39,150 nucleotides of DNA from positions 1 through 39,150 of the forward strand of contig JAHHSO010000017.1 of the NCBI GenBank assembly GCA_020025205.1. The letters run 5' to 3'. Position 1 is the first letter of the stretch; each line of letters begins with the position of its first letter. Position numbers and translations under genes: made by a program. The notes under the pieces were generated by a model that had not been told where the DNA came from, searched no databases, and was given only the letters and a program-made list of their open reading frames with translations. The stretch is from Christensenellaceae bacterium. GTDB taxonomy: Bacteria > Bacillota > Clostridia > Christensenellales > Aristaeellaceae. This document shows, in pieces, positions 17,626 through 26,075 of this stretch.

Positions 17626-19065
17626 ATGAGAATTTCGATTGATCAAACCGTTTTTAAACGTGCAGCATTCTGGTCACTGATCTTCTTTGCAGCGGCACAT
17701 GCCTTCTGCTTTTTCAACCTGACCTATGCATCCGGCTCCGTTCTGATCGACGTAAGCCGAAACGCCGCCGCCCAAATTGAACGCGGTGTTTATTTACAGC
17801 CGTTTTACTGGTCTTTTCGCGGCTCACTCTCCAGCCCCATGATCGTGGGCATTCTTTGCTGTGTGTATCTGACGACAGCCTGCTGTCTCATGCTCTCCCT
17901 GCTTCGTCTGAATACCTGTGTGTCCGCTTTCGCACTCTGCGGCCTGATGACACTCAACGTCACAATCACGCTGCGCTTTTCCGGTTCCCTCACCACAGCA
18001 GACGCCTCCATGCTGGCGCTGCTTCTGGGGATTTTTGCCGCTGCGCTTACGCTCCGCATGAAATGGGGATTTCTGCCCGGTGCTGTTTTAGCCGCCGGCG
18101 CAATGGCGCTGGATACAAATGGCTTTTCTCTGTTTCTGGCTCCTCTTCTCCTCGTGCTGATTGCCGATGCCTTAAACGATACCGCTCCCATCCGGCCCGC
18201 CGCTGCAAAAGCCGCCGCTTCTTGCGGACTTGGGGTTGTGTTGTATGCAGCAGGCGGTCTGATTCTCTGGCGGATTCTGGATCTTGAACCCACGCTTCCC
18301 GCCCGCGGTTTCTTTGCAGCAGAATCCTTTCTTTTGATGCCGTCCCCCCTGCTGTTCTACCATCCTGTGCCGGGTTTTGTATTATATGGTGTTCTGCTGT
18401 TTTTGGCTTTCTTCTCGCTCCTGCACCTGCTGCGACGCCTGCCGCATGTTCGCGCTGTCTTCGTCTTTTCCTGCTCGATTCTCTTTCCCTTTGTGCTGTC
18501 TCTCCTGCTGGATCAGGAGCACATTGCTGACAGTCCTGTTTTCGCATTTTTCCCCGTGCTTCTTCTCCTTCTTTTACACAATGGGCTGTCCGGCCTTAGC
18601 AAAGAACATCTTCTGCGCACCTGTGCTGCCGGGGTCCTCAGTGTGTTCTTTCTGTCCAGCGTTGTGCTGTCCAATCAGCTGTATCTGAAAAAGAATATCG
18701 AATTTCAGTCCACTTTGTCTCTGATGACGCGTGTCATTGATCGCATGGAACGCACCACCCATTACATGCCCGGGCAAACCCCGGTCGTATTTGCAGGAAC
18801 GCTGGAAAACAACATTCTGTCTGCAAAACACAACGGATTTGCAGCTCTTTCCCGCTTTGATCCGACCGTTACGCTGTGCAGTTCTTCAGAAGAAACGCTC
18901 TGGTATCTCTGGGAGATTCTGGGTTATCCTGTCAATCTTTTGAGTCTTTATGAGCAGGAACAATGGGCCAAGCGGCCGGACGTCGCTGCAATGCCTGTTT
19001 TCCCCGCTGCAGGAAGCTGTCAGATGATTGATGATACGCTGGTCATAAAGCTTTCTGACCGCTAA
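17626..19065 (+). CDS. GtrII-type (glucosyltransferase-domain) membrane protein, copy 2
   Basis: This 479-residue protein is a diverged tandem paralogue of the preceding gene, with the same layout. It has an N-terminal helix, a loop ending in ERGVYLQPFYWSFRG (compare LGRFLQPVYWQIRG in copy 1), about ten further helices, and a C-terminal tail starting NQLYLKKNIEFQSTLSLM. Copy 2 lacks the GDS of copy 1; the aligned loop reads SGSVLIDVSRN, which keeps one Asp in a shifted position. The start is the ATG at 17626 with AAGGAGGA, only 13 bases after the copy 1 stop, so the pair is co-translated. They may form a heteromer or act on different acceptors. Confidence 0.7.
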   Translation: MRISIDQTVFKRAAFWSLIFFAAAHAFCFFNLTYASGSVLIDVSRNAAAQIERGVYLQPFYWSFRGSLSSPMIVGILCCVYLTTACCLMLSLLRLNTCVSAFALCGLMTLNVTITLRFSGSLTTADASMLALLLGIFAAALTLRMKWGFLPGAVLAAGAMALDTNGFSLFLAPLLLVLIADALNDTAPIRPAAAKAAASCGLGVVLYAAGGLILWRILDLEPTLPARGFFAAESFLLMPSPLLFYHPVPGFVLYGVLLFLAFFSLLHLLRRLPHVRAVFVFSCSILFPFVLSLLLDQEHIADSPVFAFFPVLLLLLLHNGLSGLSKEHLLRTCAAGVLSVFFLSSVVLSNQLYLKKNIEFQSTLSLMTRVIDRMERTTHYMPGQTPVVFAGTLENNILSAKHNGFAALSRFDPTVTLCSSSEETLWYLWEILGYPVNLLSLYEQEQWAKRPDVAAMPVFPAAGSCQMIDDTLVIKLSDR

Positions 19066-19081
19066 GAATCCATCTCCATAT

Positions 19082-19110
19082 AAAAAAAGCGGGATTTTCC
19101 CGCTTATTTT
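19082..19110. terminator. Bidirectional terminator
   Basis: The AAGCGGG / CCCGCTT stem with a tight loop has an A run on the left and a T-rich run on the right. It ends the GtrII operon on the plus strand and the metallophosphoesterase operon on the minus strand. Confidence 0.85.
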
Positions 19111-19114
19111 TATT

Positions 19115-19822
19115 TCAAGGATCTAAAGAAACATCCTTGAGTTTAAAATCAAGAGCATCACATGACACCAGATCGTAGCGCACCCCGTTGTACACGCCGC
19201 AGAACCCGCGCTGAACGCTGGGTCCATGCAGATGCCCATAAACGCAGCGCTGAACCCCGTATTCTGTCATCAGGCGCGTAAACTCCGTGCCCTGCCTGAT
19301 CGTTTCAGGCAAAAGCGGCGGATAGTGCATCATGGCAAAAATCGGCCTGCCATCTGCGATTCTCTGCGCATCCTTGAGAGACATCTCCAGCCGCAGAACC
19401 TCACGGCGATAGAGCTTTTCGTCCTGAGGGGCTGCATTGGGGCCGATTGGAATAACCCATCCGCGTGTACCGCAGAACACGCAGTTTCCGCCGTCAAACG
19501 CATCGTTCTGTACGGCATGCATGTTTTCAGGCAGAGCACTTCGCAGCTGCGTCAGTGAAGACCACCAGTAATCATGATTGCCGCGCAATATGAGTATGCG
19601 ACCCGGCAGCTTTGCAATCGCCCGAAGATCCTCAAGCGCCGCCTCCAGCTGCATGGCCCAGGATATATCCCCTGGAATGAGCACAATGTCCTCATCCCGA
19701 ACCTTTGCATACCAGTCCTGACAAATGCGCTCAAAGTGGTTTTCCCAATGCGCTCCAAAGATGTCCATGGGCTTCTTGTCTCCGCCGGGCAGATGCAGAT
19801 CAGCGATTGCAAAAACGCTCAA
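19115..19822 (-). CDS. Calcineurin-like metallophosphoesterase
   Basis: This 235-residue cytoplasmic protein carries the full di-metal phosphoesterase motif set: D-x-H at Asp8/His10, GD at residues 51-52 (IPGDISW), GNHD at 81-84, a histidine in MMHYPP near 157, and GHLH near 186. Members cleave phosphomono- or diesters, but the substrate is not predictable. The start is TTG at 19822 within the overlap TTGA, so translation is coupled to the upstream zinc-ribbon gene, whose stop is in the same four bases. It is the second gene of a two-gene operon. Confidence 0.88.
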   Translation of the reverse strand: MSVFAIADLHLPGGDKKPMDIFGAHWENHFERICQDWYAKVRDEDIVLIPGDISWAMQLEAALEDLRAIAKLPGRILILRGNHDYWWSSLTQLRSALPENMHAVQNDAFDGGNCVFCGTRGWVIPIGPNAAPQDEKLYRREVLRLEMSLKDAQRIADGRPIFAMMHYPPLLPETIRQGTEFTRLMTEYGVQRCVYGHLHGPSVQRGFCGVYNGVRYDLVSCDALDFKLKDVSLDP

Positions 19823-20211
19823 GAATCCTCGTCCTCATCATCTTCGTCGGCTTCCCTGCTCTTTTCTTCTTCAAGAGACAGATGTTCGCCCATTTCATCC
19901 GGCATATCTTCCGGCAGCACGTCAAGTTCGATTTCCTGCATATCCGAAACGTCTTCCATCGCCAGAGATACTTCATGCCCATCAGACTCATCCATGGCAT
20001 CGTCATGAAGCCCCTGCTGCTGGGTCATCTCTTTATAGCACATCAGGCACACGTCTTTGCCCGGCATCACCGGATTCTCGTTGCAGATTGAGCACAGCTC
20101 GAACGGATCCTCGCGCACCTCACCTTTCATTTCACGCTTGCAAACAGAACAATACTGTTCCTCTTCCCGGATGTAATTGAGTTCACATCGCGGACATTTC
20201 ACGAAGCCCAT
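19819..20211 (-). CDS. Zinc-ribbon protein with four CxxC knuckles and an acidic tail
   Basis: This 130-residue protein has four Cys pairs at 6/9, 21/24, 40/43 and 55/58, which should form two zinc ribbons in the first 60 residues. The remainder (from about residue 68) is very acidic, ending in a run of Asp and Glu. No named family is recognised with confidence. The start is the ATG at 20211, because GGAGG sits 7 bases upstream; the longer reading to 20283 has no ribosome site. It overlaps the metallophosphoesterase gene by four bases, so the two products are made together and may interact. The acidic tail could mimic nucleic acid or bind a basic partner; this is inference. Confidence 0.78.
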   Translation of the reverse strand: MGFVKCPRCELNYIREEEQYCSVCKREMKGEVREDPFELCSICNENPVMPGKDVCLMCYKEMTQQQGLHDDAMDESDGHEVSLAMEDVSDMQEIELDVLPEDMPDEMGEHLSLEEEKSREADEDDEDEDS

Positions 20212-20327
20212 AGGCATCCTCCCGATAGTCGTATATTTCCATGGCATCCGATTTCCAATTGAATTGCGCTGTACCCGGCGCACATGTTACACTGATACCC
20301 GCCCAAAAGAAGTACAAGGAGGAATCC

Positions 20328-20834
20328 ATGAAACACGCATTTTACACACCGGGAAAAAGGCTTGCTGTCTTTCTGACAGCTGCTGCTCTCTTTCTTTCCA
20401 CGCCGAAACAACCTGTGTCGGCCACGTTCGAGGCACATTATACAACAGCTTCCGTATCTGCGCAAGAGCAGAATGCAGGAAATCTTCTGAATTCTGATCG
20501 TGCGCGCTACGGCTTGCCGCCTTTGACGCTTTCTCCAGAGCTTTCAAGGCTGGCGCGCATCAAATCCGAAGAGATGCGCGACCTTCATTATTTCTCACAC
20601 ACCTCCCCAACATACGGAGATGTTCGCCAGATGCTCACGACGTTCGGCTATGCCTATCGAGGCGCAGGCGAAAATATCGCGCACCACGCCACGGTCGAAA
20701 AGTCGCAGGCCGCGCTCATTTCCTCGCCGGGACATCGGCGCAACATGCTCAGCAAGGCATACACCCATGTCGGTATCGGCATTGCGCTGGATGAAAAAGG
20801 CTATGTCTATCTGACGCAAATCTTTGCCCGATAA
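20328..20834 (+). CDS. Secreted CAP-domain (SCP/YkwD-like) protein
   Basis: This 168-residue protein has a signal peptide (about residues 1-33) and a CAP domain covering most of the mature part. Typical elements are LLNSDRARYGLPPL near 52-65, the His of HYFSHTSPTYGD near 88, GAGENIA near 114, SPGHRRNML near 134 and the final strand VYLTQIFAR. The CAP cavity histidines are present. Bacterial CAP proteins of this kind are common near spore and wall genes, and their biochemical activity is unsettled. The start is the ATG at 20328 behind AAGGAGGA. A terminator follows 8 bases after the stop. Confidence 0.9.
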   Translation: MKHAFYTPGKRLAVFLTAAALFLSTPKQPVSATFEAHYTTASVSAQEQNAGNLLNSDRARYGLPPLTLSPELSRLARIKSEEMRDLHYFSHTSPTYGDVRQMLTTFGYAYRGAGENIAHHATVEKSQAALISSPGHRRNMLSKAYTHVGIGIALDEKGYVYLTQIFAR

Positions 20835-20842
20835 TCACATTC

Positions 20843-20886
20843 AAAAAATTGCCGAAACGACTCTGCACATCGTTCCGGCAATTTTT
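20843..20886. terminator. Bidirectional terminator
   Basis: AAAATTGCCG and AACGA pair with TCGTT and CGGCAATTTT, with an A run on the left and T run on the right. It serves the CAP gene on the plus strand and the holA-CotJA-like operon on the minus strand. Confidence 0.85.
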
Positions 20887-20938
20887 ACATTGTCCCGTGT
20901 CTCCGGCTTTGGCAGAAAATTCTATCACTGACCGGATG

Positions 20939-21118
20939 TTATTTCTTCGTTTTTTTCTTTTCCCGGCATCTCCGGCAGCCGCAGAAGCAGTCATATGTAC
21001 CCCACTGCCAATAGGCCTGCGCAAGATGCAGTGCGCCGCGCGGGCGTTCCTGCTTTGCAGGCAGAACAGCTGCTTCCAAAGGCTCGACAGCTGGCTTAAA
21101 AATGATGTTCCTGTCCAT
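20939..21118 (-). CDS. Small CotJA-like protein, 59 residues
   Basis: This small gene encodes 59 residues starting MDRNIIFKPAVEPLEAA. Its ATG at 21118 has GGGAGG exactly 7 bases upstream, and the stop of holA lies only 36 bases before it, so it should be the last gene of the minus-strand operon. The middle stretch ALHLAQAYWQWGTYDCFCG resembles the core of spore-coat-associated CotJA proteins (a hydrophobic LAxAYVPxQxY-type motif). The end is Cys-rich (DCFCGCRRC) and then Lys-rich, which is not typical of CotJA. The similarity is by eye and moderate, so it could instead be an unrelated small protein. Confidence 0.6.
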   Translation of the reverse strand: MDRNIIFKPAVEPLEAAVLPAKQERPRGALHLAQAYWQWGTYDCFCGCRRCREKKKTKK

Positions 21119-21154
21119 AGGCTTCCCTCCCGCTTCATCCTATGCGGGAAAAAA

Positions 21155-22159
21155 TCATTTGCCAGCGGAAAGCGCAAATATCAGCCGGTCAAGCGCCGCT
21201 TCTTCCCGAAGTGCGCCGCGCTTAATATCGTAATCTGCGTCGACACACAGTTCAAGCTGACTGCGAAGCTGCGCCGCCGTGCGCTTTCCTGCCTGACGCA
21301 TCAAGCGGGAAACGGCAAAAGGCGGAATGCCCAGCTCCTTGGCGATCTGCCCCTGCGGCATGCCTTCCATGCTCTTTAAATACATCATCTGCCTGTACTG
21401 ACGGGTAACCAGCGCAAGAATACCAATGCGCTGTTCGCCAGACTGCAAAAGCACGGCAAGCAGCTCAAACGCTTTCTCTGTCTGTCCCAGCGCCAACGCA
21501 TCCACCATCGCAAAGACCGTGCATTCTGCCGTGTGCGTAGCCATTGTTTCGACATCCTGAACAGTAATCGAAGGTGCATCTTCCACATACGCTGCCAGCT
21601 TTTGCAGTTCACCATTGAGCATCGTCAAATCGCGTCCGCTCGTAAAAGCCAACGCTTCACAGCCTGCCCTGTCCATCTTTTTGCCAAGCGGTCTAAGGGT
21701 CTGATTGATCCAGCGGACAAGCTGTGCATCGTTCAATTCGTCAAACGATACAGCCCCCGGCAAATCCACAAGCGCGTGGCTGAGTTTCTTTCGCTTGTCC
21801 ACATTCTCCGCTTCGATAATCAGGCAGGTGGTCGGCGGGACGCGTCCAATATACGACAGCAGCTGTGCACTTTCCTCAGCTTCATCCTTGACCTTTCCCG
21901 GCGACAAAACTGCCAAATCGCGGACGATGACCATGCGATAGTCGCTCATCATGGGCAGAGTTTCGCAGTTTTCGATGATCTGCTGTGCGGTCGGCGCCTG
22001 CATTACAGTGCAGTTCATATCTTCCAGCCCAGGCATCAGCAGTTTTTTTTGAAGTGCTGCAATGGCATTTTTTCTAATATACGCTTCTGTTCCATAGAAG
22101 AAGTACACGTTGCGGACGGTTCCCGCTTTGAGTTCATCAAAGAATGCCCACTGATCCAT
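21155..22159 (-). CDS. holA: DNA polymerase III delta subunit (clamp-loader)
   Basis: HolA is the wrench of the clamp loader: it opens the beta sliding clamp and works with delta-prime and tau/gamma. The 334-residue protein has the family start (WAFFDELKAGTVRNVYFFYGTEAY), MVIVRDLAVLS near residue 78, the FTSGRDLTMLNGELQKLAAY segment in the middle domain, and the C-terminal collar domain with ALVTRQYRQMMYLK near 252. Length is normal. The ATG at 22159 directly abuts the TAA of the upstream GerMN gene, and GGAGG lies within that gene's last codons, so translation is coupled. Confidence 0.95.
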   Translation of the reverse strand: MDQWAFFDELKAGTVRNVYFFYGTEAYIRKNAIAALQKKLLMPGLEDMNCTVMQAPTAQQIIENCETLPMMSDYRMVIVRDLAVLSPGKVKDEAEESAQLLSYIGRVPPTTCLIIEAENVDKRKKLSHALVDLPGAVSFDELNDAQLVRWINQTLRPLGKKMDRAGCEALAFTSGRDLTMLNGELQKLAAYVEDAPSITVQDVETMATHTAECTVFAMVDALALGQTEKAFELLAVLLQSGEQRIGILALVTRQYRQMMYLKSMEGMPQGQIAKELGIPPFAVSRLMRQAGKRTAAQLRSQLELCVDADYDIKRGALREEAALDRLIFALSAGK

Positions 22160-23596
22160 TTATTCCTCCACCATTCCCGGGTTCCGCACAAGACGCCCGG
22201 CCAGATTCAGCCCGCCGTTCATCTCGCCACGCTGCTGCCCGTCAAAAAAGAAGATCACACCCTGCTGGCTCCTGCCCTCTGTAAGCGTGTTGACCATTGC
22301 ATAAACCGCCGTGCGTGCTTCATCTGCGTCAAGGGTATACAAAGCATCCCCAAACGCACCGGAAAAGTTCACCGCCACATCATTCTGTTCAAACCTGACA
22401 GCGAGAATATCCTCCTCCGTCAGCTTGATTGGCAGCACCCCCGGTTCTTCCGACAGCTTCATGAGCAGCGCCCGCGGATCATACTGCCTGTCTTCCGGCA
22501 AAACCCGGCGAACGCGCTGCAGCCTGCCCGTCTCTCCTTTGGGCACATACAACACAACCGGCGCACCAGTTTTTCCCGCAAAGTCTTTGCGCGTCACCAT
22601 TTCGCCCATCTTTTGTCCGCCAACAAAGAGCTGTACACCCTCCACGCCCGGCACAAAGCCCATCAGTGTATCCGTCAGCATGGCCGCGTACAATTCAAAA
22701 CTCACTCCGCTTGTCTTGAGCGCATCGTTCAGAGTGTCAGAAAACCGAATCTCAATCGTGCGTACATTTCCGTCATCCGTGCGCACAATATCCGGCATTT
22801 CTTCAATATATTCCATCGGGGCAGGAATTTCGTTGGGTGCCGTCGGCGCTCCCTTGCCCAGCTCGCCAAGTACAGTATACAAACAATCCAGCGGAGATGC
22901 CTGCCCATAGGCTACGCTGCGCACAATAGGCAAAAGCATCTGATCTGCCGCAGACGGCAGATACAGTGTCGTGAGCCGATTGAACCCGGAACCACTCAGA
23001 CGCTGATCGTCCATCCTGTTGTATCGCGAAAGCATTTCAAGATCCTCCATCCGCGACAACGTGCCCACGGGCATCGTCGCGCCAAGATCCAAGCCTTCTT
23101 CCCTGCCGCCAATCAGCACATTCACATACGAAATCTCCGGCAGCTCACACAGCGTATGTGCAACGGCCAATCGAACCGCATATAATTGCTGCGGTTCCAG
23201 CACGCGAAGCCTTGGCGGCAGGCTGACTGTCGCCACGCCGCCGGAAACCTCCAGCATCCGCTCTGTTTTTCCCGCCGTCTTCGGCCAGAAAACACCTTCC
23301 GCTTTCGGCCCTTCAAGAAGTGCATTCAGAACAGCCTGTGCTCGACTCGTTCCAGATGTTATCACCACTTCTCGAATAACGGGCACCAGATGTTCCCCAT
23401 CTGCGCTCGGATAATAAAGTGTTGTTCTGCGAGTTTCCTCCACGCTGCCGTCTTCAAGCGGCGCACTTATGCCCGGCTCAATGGCGATTTCTGAAATGTC
23501 CTGCATGGGTCGTTCCCGAATGACACTGCTGCATCCCGACAGGCTCAGCAGAATTGTCAGAAGCACCCCGAATAGCAGGCCCTTATTTCCTTTCAT
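22160..23596 (-). CDS. GerMN-domain lipoprotein (two GerMN domains)
   Basis: This 478-residue protein has a lipoprotein signal peptide with a lipobox LSGC (Cys22), so it should be tethered to the outside of the cytoplasmic membrane. Two GerMN-type domains follow, at about residues 60-190 and 205-335, each with a Y-x-P-(S)-A-D start and a strand such as VATVSL or VRTIEI. A third related segment lies near 375-470 (EDILAVRFEQNDVAVNFSG, then DEARTAVYAMVNTL). GerM in Bacillus acts in the SpoIIIA-SpoIIQ sporulation assembly; LpqB in Actinobacteria combines a GerMN domain with a two-component system. The start is ATG at 23596 with GGAGG. It sits between a second GerMN gene and holA in one operon. 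Confidence 0.85.
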   Translation of the reverse strand: MKGNKGLLFGVLLTILLSLSGCSSVIRERPMQDISEIAIEPGISAPLEDGSVEETRRTTLYYPSADGEHLVPVIREVVITSGTSRAQAVLNALLEGPKAEGVFWPKTAGKTERMLEVSGGVATVSLPPRLRVLEPQQLYAVRLAVAHTLCELPEISYVNVLIGGREEGLDLGATMPVGTLSRMEDLEMLSRYNRMDDQRLSGSGFNRLTTLYLPSAADQMLLPIVRSVAYGQASPLDCLYTVLGELGKGAPTAPNEIPAPMEYIEEMPDIVRTDDGNVRTIEIRFSDTLNDALKTSGVSFELYAAMLTDTLMGFVPGVEGVQLFVGGQKMGEMVTRKDFAGKTGAPVVLYVPKGETGRLQRVRRVLPEDRQYDPRALLMKLSEEPGVLPIKLTEEDILAVRFEQNDVAVNFSGAFGDALYTLDADEARTAVYAMVNTLTEGRSQQGVIFFFDGQQRGEMNGGLNLAGRLVRNPGMVEE

Positions 23597-23608
23597 TATC
23601 CGCCTCCG

Positions 23609-24577
23609 TTAATCTCTGATCATCAGATCCATCAGTTCATCCAAACTGATCGCCCAGTTATCTGCCTCCCGAATGAGCTGCACAGACTCACGCTGAATTC
23701 TTGCATCTCCGCCCAATTCCGAACGAATCATCGCATCCACTACAACCGTAGCGCTCTGTCCATCCAGAGAGACCGTTCCCGGCGTCACTGAATACTCCAG
23801 CAATGTTATGTCCATATCGCGCATCTGTGCTTCAAACACGCTGAGCGTCAGCAGTTCATTCCGCTGCAAAAGCGGATATATCCCCTCCCAGTTCTTTTCC
23901 TGCCAGCAATCAAACACCATTTTCATCGTCCGCCTCGGTGTCAGCATAATTTCCTCATCTCGTGCGCAAGCTGCCAGAAGGACATTGGGGTTCTTTTCCT
24001 GAAGATCAAAGTAGTATACGGGAATCCGCTCCGGCAGATCGTCGTCGTTGTCTGCCAGATAGAGTTGGACGCGCTGAAAGCGCCCATCTTCCGTCAGAGA
24101 CAATACGAGGGACTGAAAAGCCATCTGCCTGCGCAATGCAGCTTCTTGCTGCCAATATGTGCTGTCCTCCCAGTCAAGCGGTGCGCCGTCCGGTCTGCCT
24201 AAAAACGCCTTCGTCAACGTAACAAAAACCGTATCGCCTTCGCTGTCCACGTTAATCACTTCTGTTCCCTGCGGAAACAATCCCCTGAGCCGGTCATGCG
24301 CCACATCCGGCCCGTTAATCAGGCACCTGACAATGCTGCTGGCCACGGTTTCCTCGCGGCGCATATCCAATTGTGCACTGCATGCCCCCAGCACATTGGT
24401 ATCTGCAAAGCGGAAATACAGCGTGACATCCATGAGGCTGCGCTTTTTCTGCACACCGAGCTGCTGTTCAAACGACGGCCTGTTTTCTTCACTCGTTTCC
24501 ACCTTTTTTTCGTTACGAAGAGACGCGAGCACAAGCAGACCCAGCGCAATCGGTATGCAGATCCATCTTTTTTTCAA
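23609..24577 (-). CDS. Membrane-anchored GerMN-domain protein
   Basis: This 322-residue protein has an N-terminal signal-anchor (about residues 5-20) without a lipobox, then a GerMN domain at about 50-180 (VTLYFRFADTNVLGA, VASSIVRCLINGP, VFVTLTKAFLG). A C-terminal domain from about 215 (RRTMKMVFDCWQEKNWEGIY) looks like the NTF2-like fold common in exported proteins. The start is TTG at 24577 with GAGGAG upstream; 19 bases separate it from the histidine kinase stop. With the next gene it forms a GerMN pair that is probably the extracytoplasmic output or sensor arm of the adjacent two-component system. Confidence 0.8.
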   Translation of the reverse strand: MKKRWICIPIALGLLVLASLRNEKKVETSEENRPSFEQQLGVQKKRSLMDVTLYFRFADTNVLGACSAQLDMRREETVASSIVRCLINGPDVAHDRLRGLFPQGTEVINVDSEGDTVFVTLTKAFLGRPDGAPLDWEDSTYWQQEAALRRQMAFQSLVLSLTEDGRFQRVQLYLADNDDDLPERIPVYYFDLQEKNPNVLLAACARDEEIMLTPRRTMKMVFDCWQEKNWEGIYPLLQRNELLTLSVFEAQMRDMDITLLEYSVTPGTVSLDGQSATVVVDAMIRSELGGDARIQRESVQLIREADNWAISLDELMDLMIRD

Positions 24578-24596
24578 AGCTCATTCTCCTCTCTTC

Positions 24597-26075
24597 TCAT
24601 TTGACCGGCAGCTGCACGGTAAACGTTGTTCCCTTGCCCAGTTCAGATGCCACCGTCACAGAACCCGCGTGAAGCCGAACAATTTGTTTCACAATGGACA
24701 ACCCCAGACCCGTTCCTCCCGTCTCTCGCGACCGTGCCTTGTCCACCCTGTAAAAGCGATCAAACACATGCGGCAGATCTTCCGGCGGGATGCCCACGCC
24801 AGTATCCGCAATTTCCAAAACGGCATCTCGCCCGCTCCTTGTGAGGAAAACGACAATTTTGCCGCCATCTGGCGTATACTTGATGGCATTTTCAATGATG
24901 TTGTAGCACACCTGAGACAGTTTGACCGGGTCTGCGAACATCTCACATCCATCTTCGATCTTTGTCACAATCTCCTGTTTACGCTTTTTGGCCAACGGCT
25001 CAAGACGTGAAACGCTCTCCTTCACCGTATCCGCAAACAAGATCATCTCGCGGCGCAAGCGAAGCTTATGGCTGTCAATATGAACAAGCGTCAAAAGGTC
25101 GCCCACAACAGAAGACAGGCGGTCGATCTCCTTGTCGATATCCCCAAGAAACTCCTTACGAAGCTCTGAATCCATATCGTCCTGATAAATCATGGACTCC
25201 ACAAGAATTTTAATGGTCGTCAGCGGGGTCTTCAATTCGTGCGATGCATTGGAAACAAACTGACTGCGTGCCTGATCGAGGCTGCCCACCTGTTCACTCA
25301 TCTGATTGAATGCCGCTGCAAGCTGTGCCATTTCGCTGTGCCCCGGCACATGAACTCGGTGCTCATAGTCCCCCTTGCTCATACGCTCAATGCCCGCAGA
25401 AAGCTCTTTGACAGGCTTGGTCACAATACGGGAGATCATGCCTGCCAGCACCAGCACCACGGCCAGAGCCAAAAGAAACACGCCAATCATCCTGTCCTGT
25501 ACGGATGTGACAGAATCCACAGTGTCCTGTACGCTTGACAGCAGAATCAAGACCCCCTGCTTTTCACCTTCAGCTTCCAGCGGAGCTGTAAACGCGCCGA
25601 TCCAAATTCTCTTGGTATCGCGGCCCGTCAATCCGTCCAGCGCCGACGGCACCTGTTCCCTGCCGGCACCATCCTGCAAATGAAACCCATAATCTCCATC
25701 CTTCTCGTTTCGAAGCACGCTGTGCACCTCTGAAAGGGACAGCCGTGTGCCGCAGCGTTCATCAAACGTGTCATAGATAACCTTCGCATCCCTGTCTACA
25801 ATCAAAAGGCGGCCGCCGCTCTGGCTGGCCGCCTGCACAAGACGCGGATAAAACGCATCTGGCGTATCCGTCTCAAAATGTCCAGAAAGAGACACCGACA
25901 ACCGTGATACACTGGTCATCTGTGCACGAATCGTATCCGTAAAAAGGGAATCGCTGACAAGGTGAATCGTAGACACCGCCACAAGATAGAACGATGCGCC
26001 AATGACCAGCAGCAGTGCCACAAGAATTCTGGTCCGAACAGAGTAAAACGGGTTAGTCTTTGTCCGTGAAATAAT
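24597..26075 (-). CDS. Sensor histidine kinase (PhoR/WalK-like), probable ATT start
   Basis: This membrane sensor kinase partners the response regulator encoded just upstream. Using the 492-residue form, domains are TM1 (about 19-40), an extracytoplasmic sensor region to about 190, TM2 (about 195-218), HAMP, the H-box SNASHELKTPLT with phospho-acceptor His279, the N-box NIIENAIKYTPDGG, and G-boxes DTGVGIPPEDLPHVFDRFYR and TGGTGLGLSIVK. The first GTG (26021) starts inside TM1, lacks a ribosome site and drops the basic flank. In frame upstream, ATT at 26075 has GGGGAG 6 bases before it and would give MISRTKTNPFYSVRTRIL, a proper cytoplasmic lead. No ATG, GTG or TTG exists between the upstream stop and 26021, so I chose the rare ATT; the start is inference. 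It overlaps the regulator by 23 bases. Confidence 0.85.
   Translation of the reverse strand: MISRTKTNPFYSVRTRILVALLLVIGASFYLVAVSTIHLVSDSLFTDTIRAQMTSVSRLSVSLSGHFETDTPDAFYPRLVQAASQSGGRLLIVDRDAKVIYDTFDERCGTRLSLSEVHSVLRNEKDGDYGFHLQDGAGREQVPSALDGLTGRDTKRIWIGAFTAPLEAEGEKQGVLILLSSVQDTVDSVTSVQDRMIGVFLLALAVVLVLAGMISRIVTKPVKELSAGIERMSKGDYEHRVHVPGHSEMAQLAAAFNQMSEQVGSLDQARSQFVSNASHELKTPLTTIKILVESMIYQDDMDSELRKEFLGDIDKEIDRLSSVVGDLLTLVHIDSHKLRLRREMILFADTVKESVSRLEPLAKKRKQEIVTKIEDGCEMFADPVKLSQVCYNIIENAIKYTPDGGKIVVFLTRSGRDAVLEIADTGVGIPPEDLPHVFDRFYRVDKARSRETGGTGLGLSIVKQIVRLHAGSVTVASELGKGTTFTVQLPVK

Noticed and set aside
20886..21010. Apparent tandem repeat between the CotJA-like gene and the terminator
   Set aside because: Two stretches read similarly (GCCGGAGA… followed by A-rich sequence), but alignment shows many mismatches. 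It looks like chance.
21533..23185. A 550-residue plus-strand open frame antisense to holA and a GerMN gene
   Set aside because: His/Arg-rich antisense artefact over two real genes.
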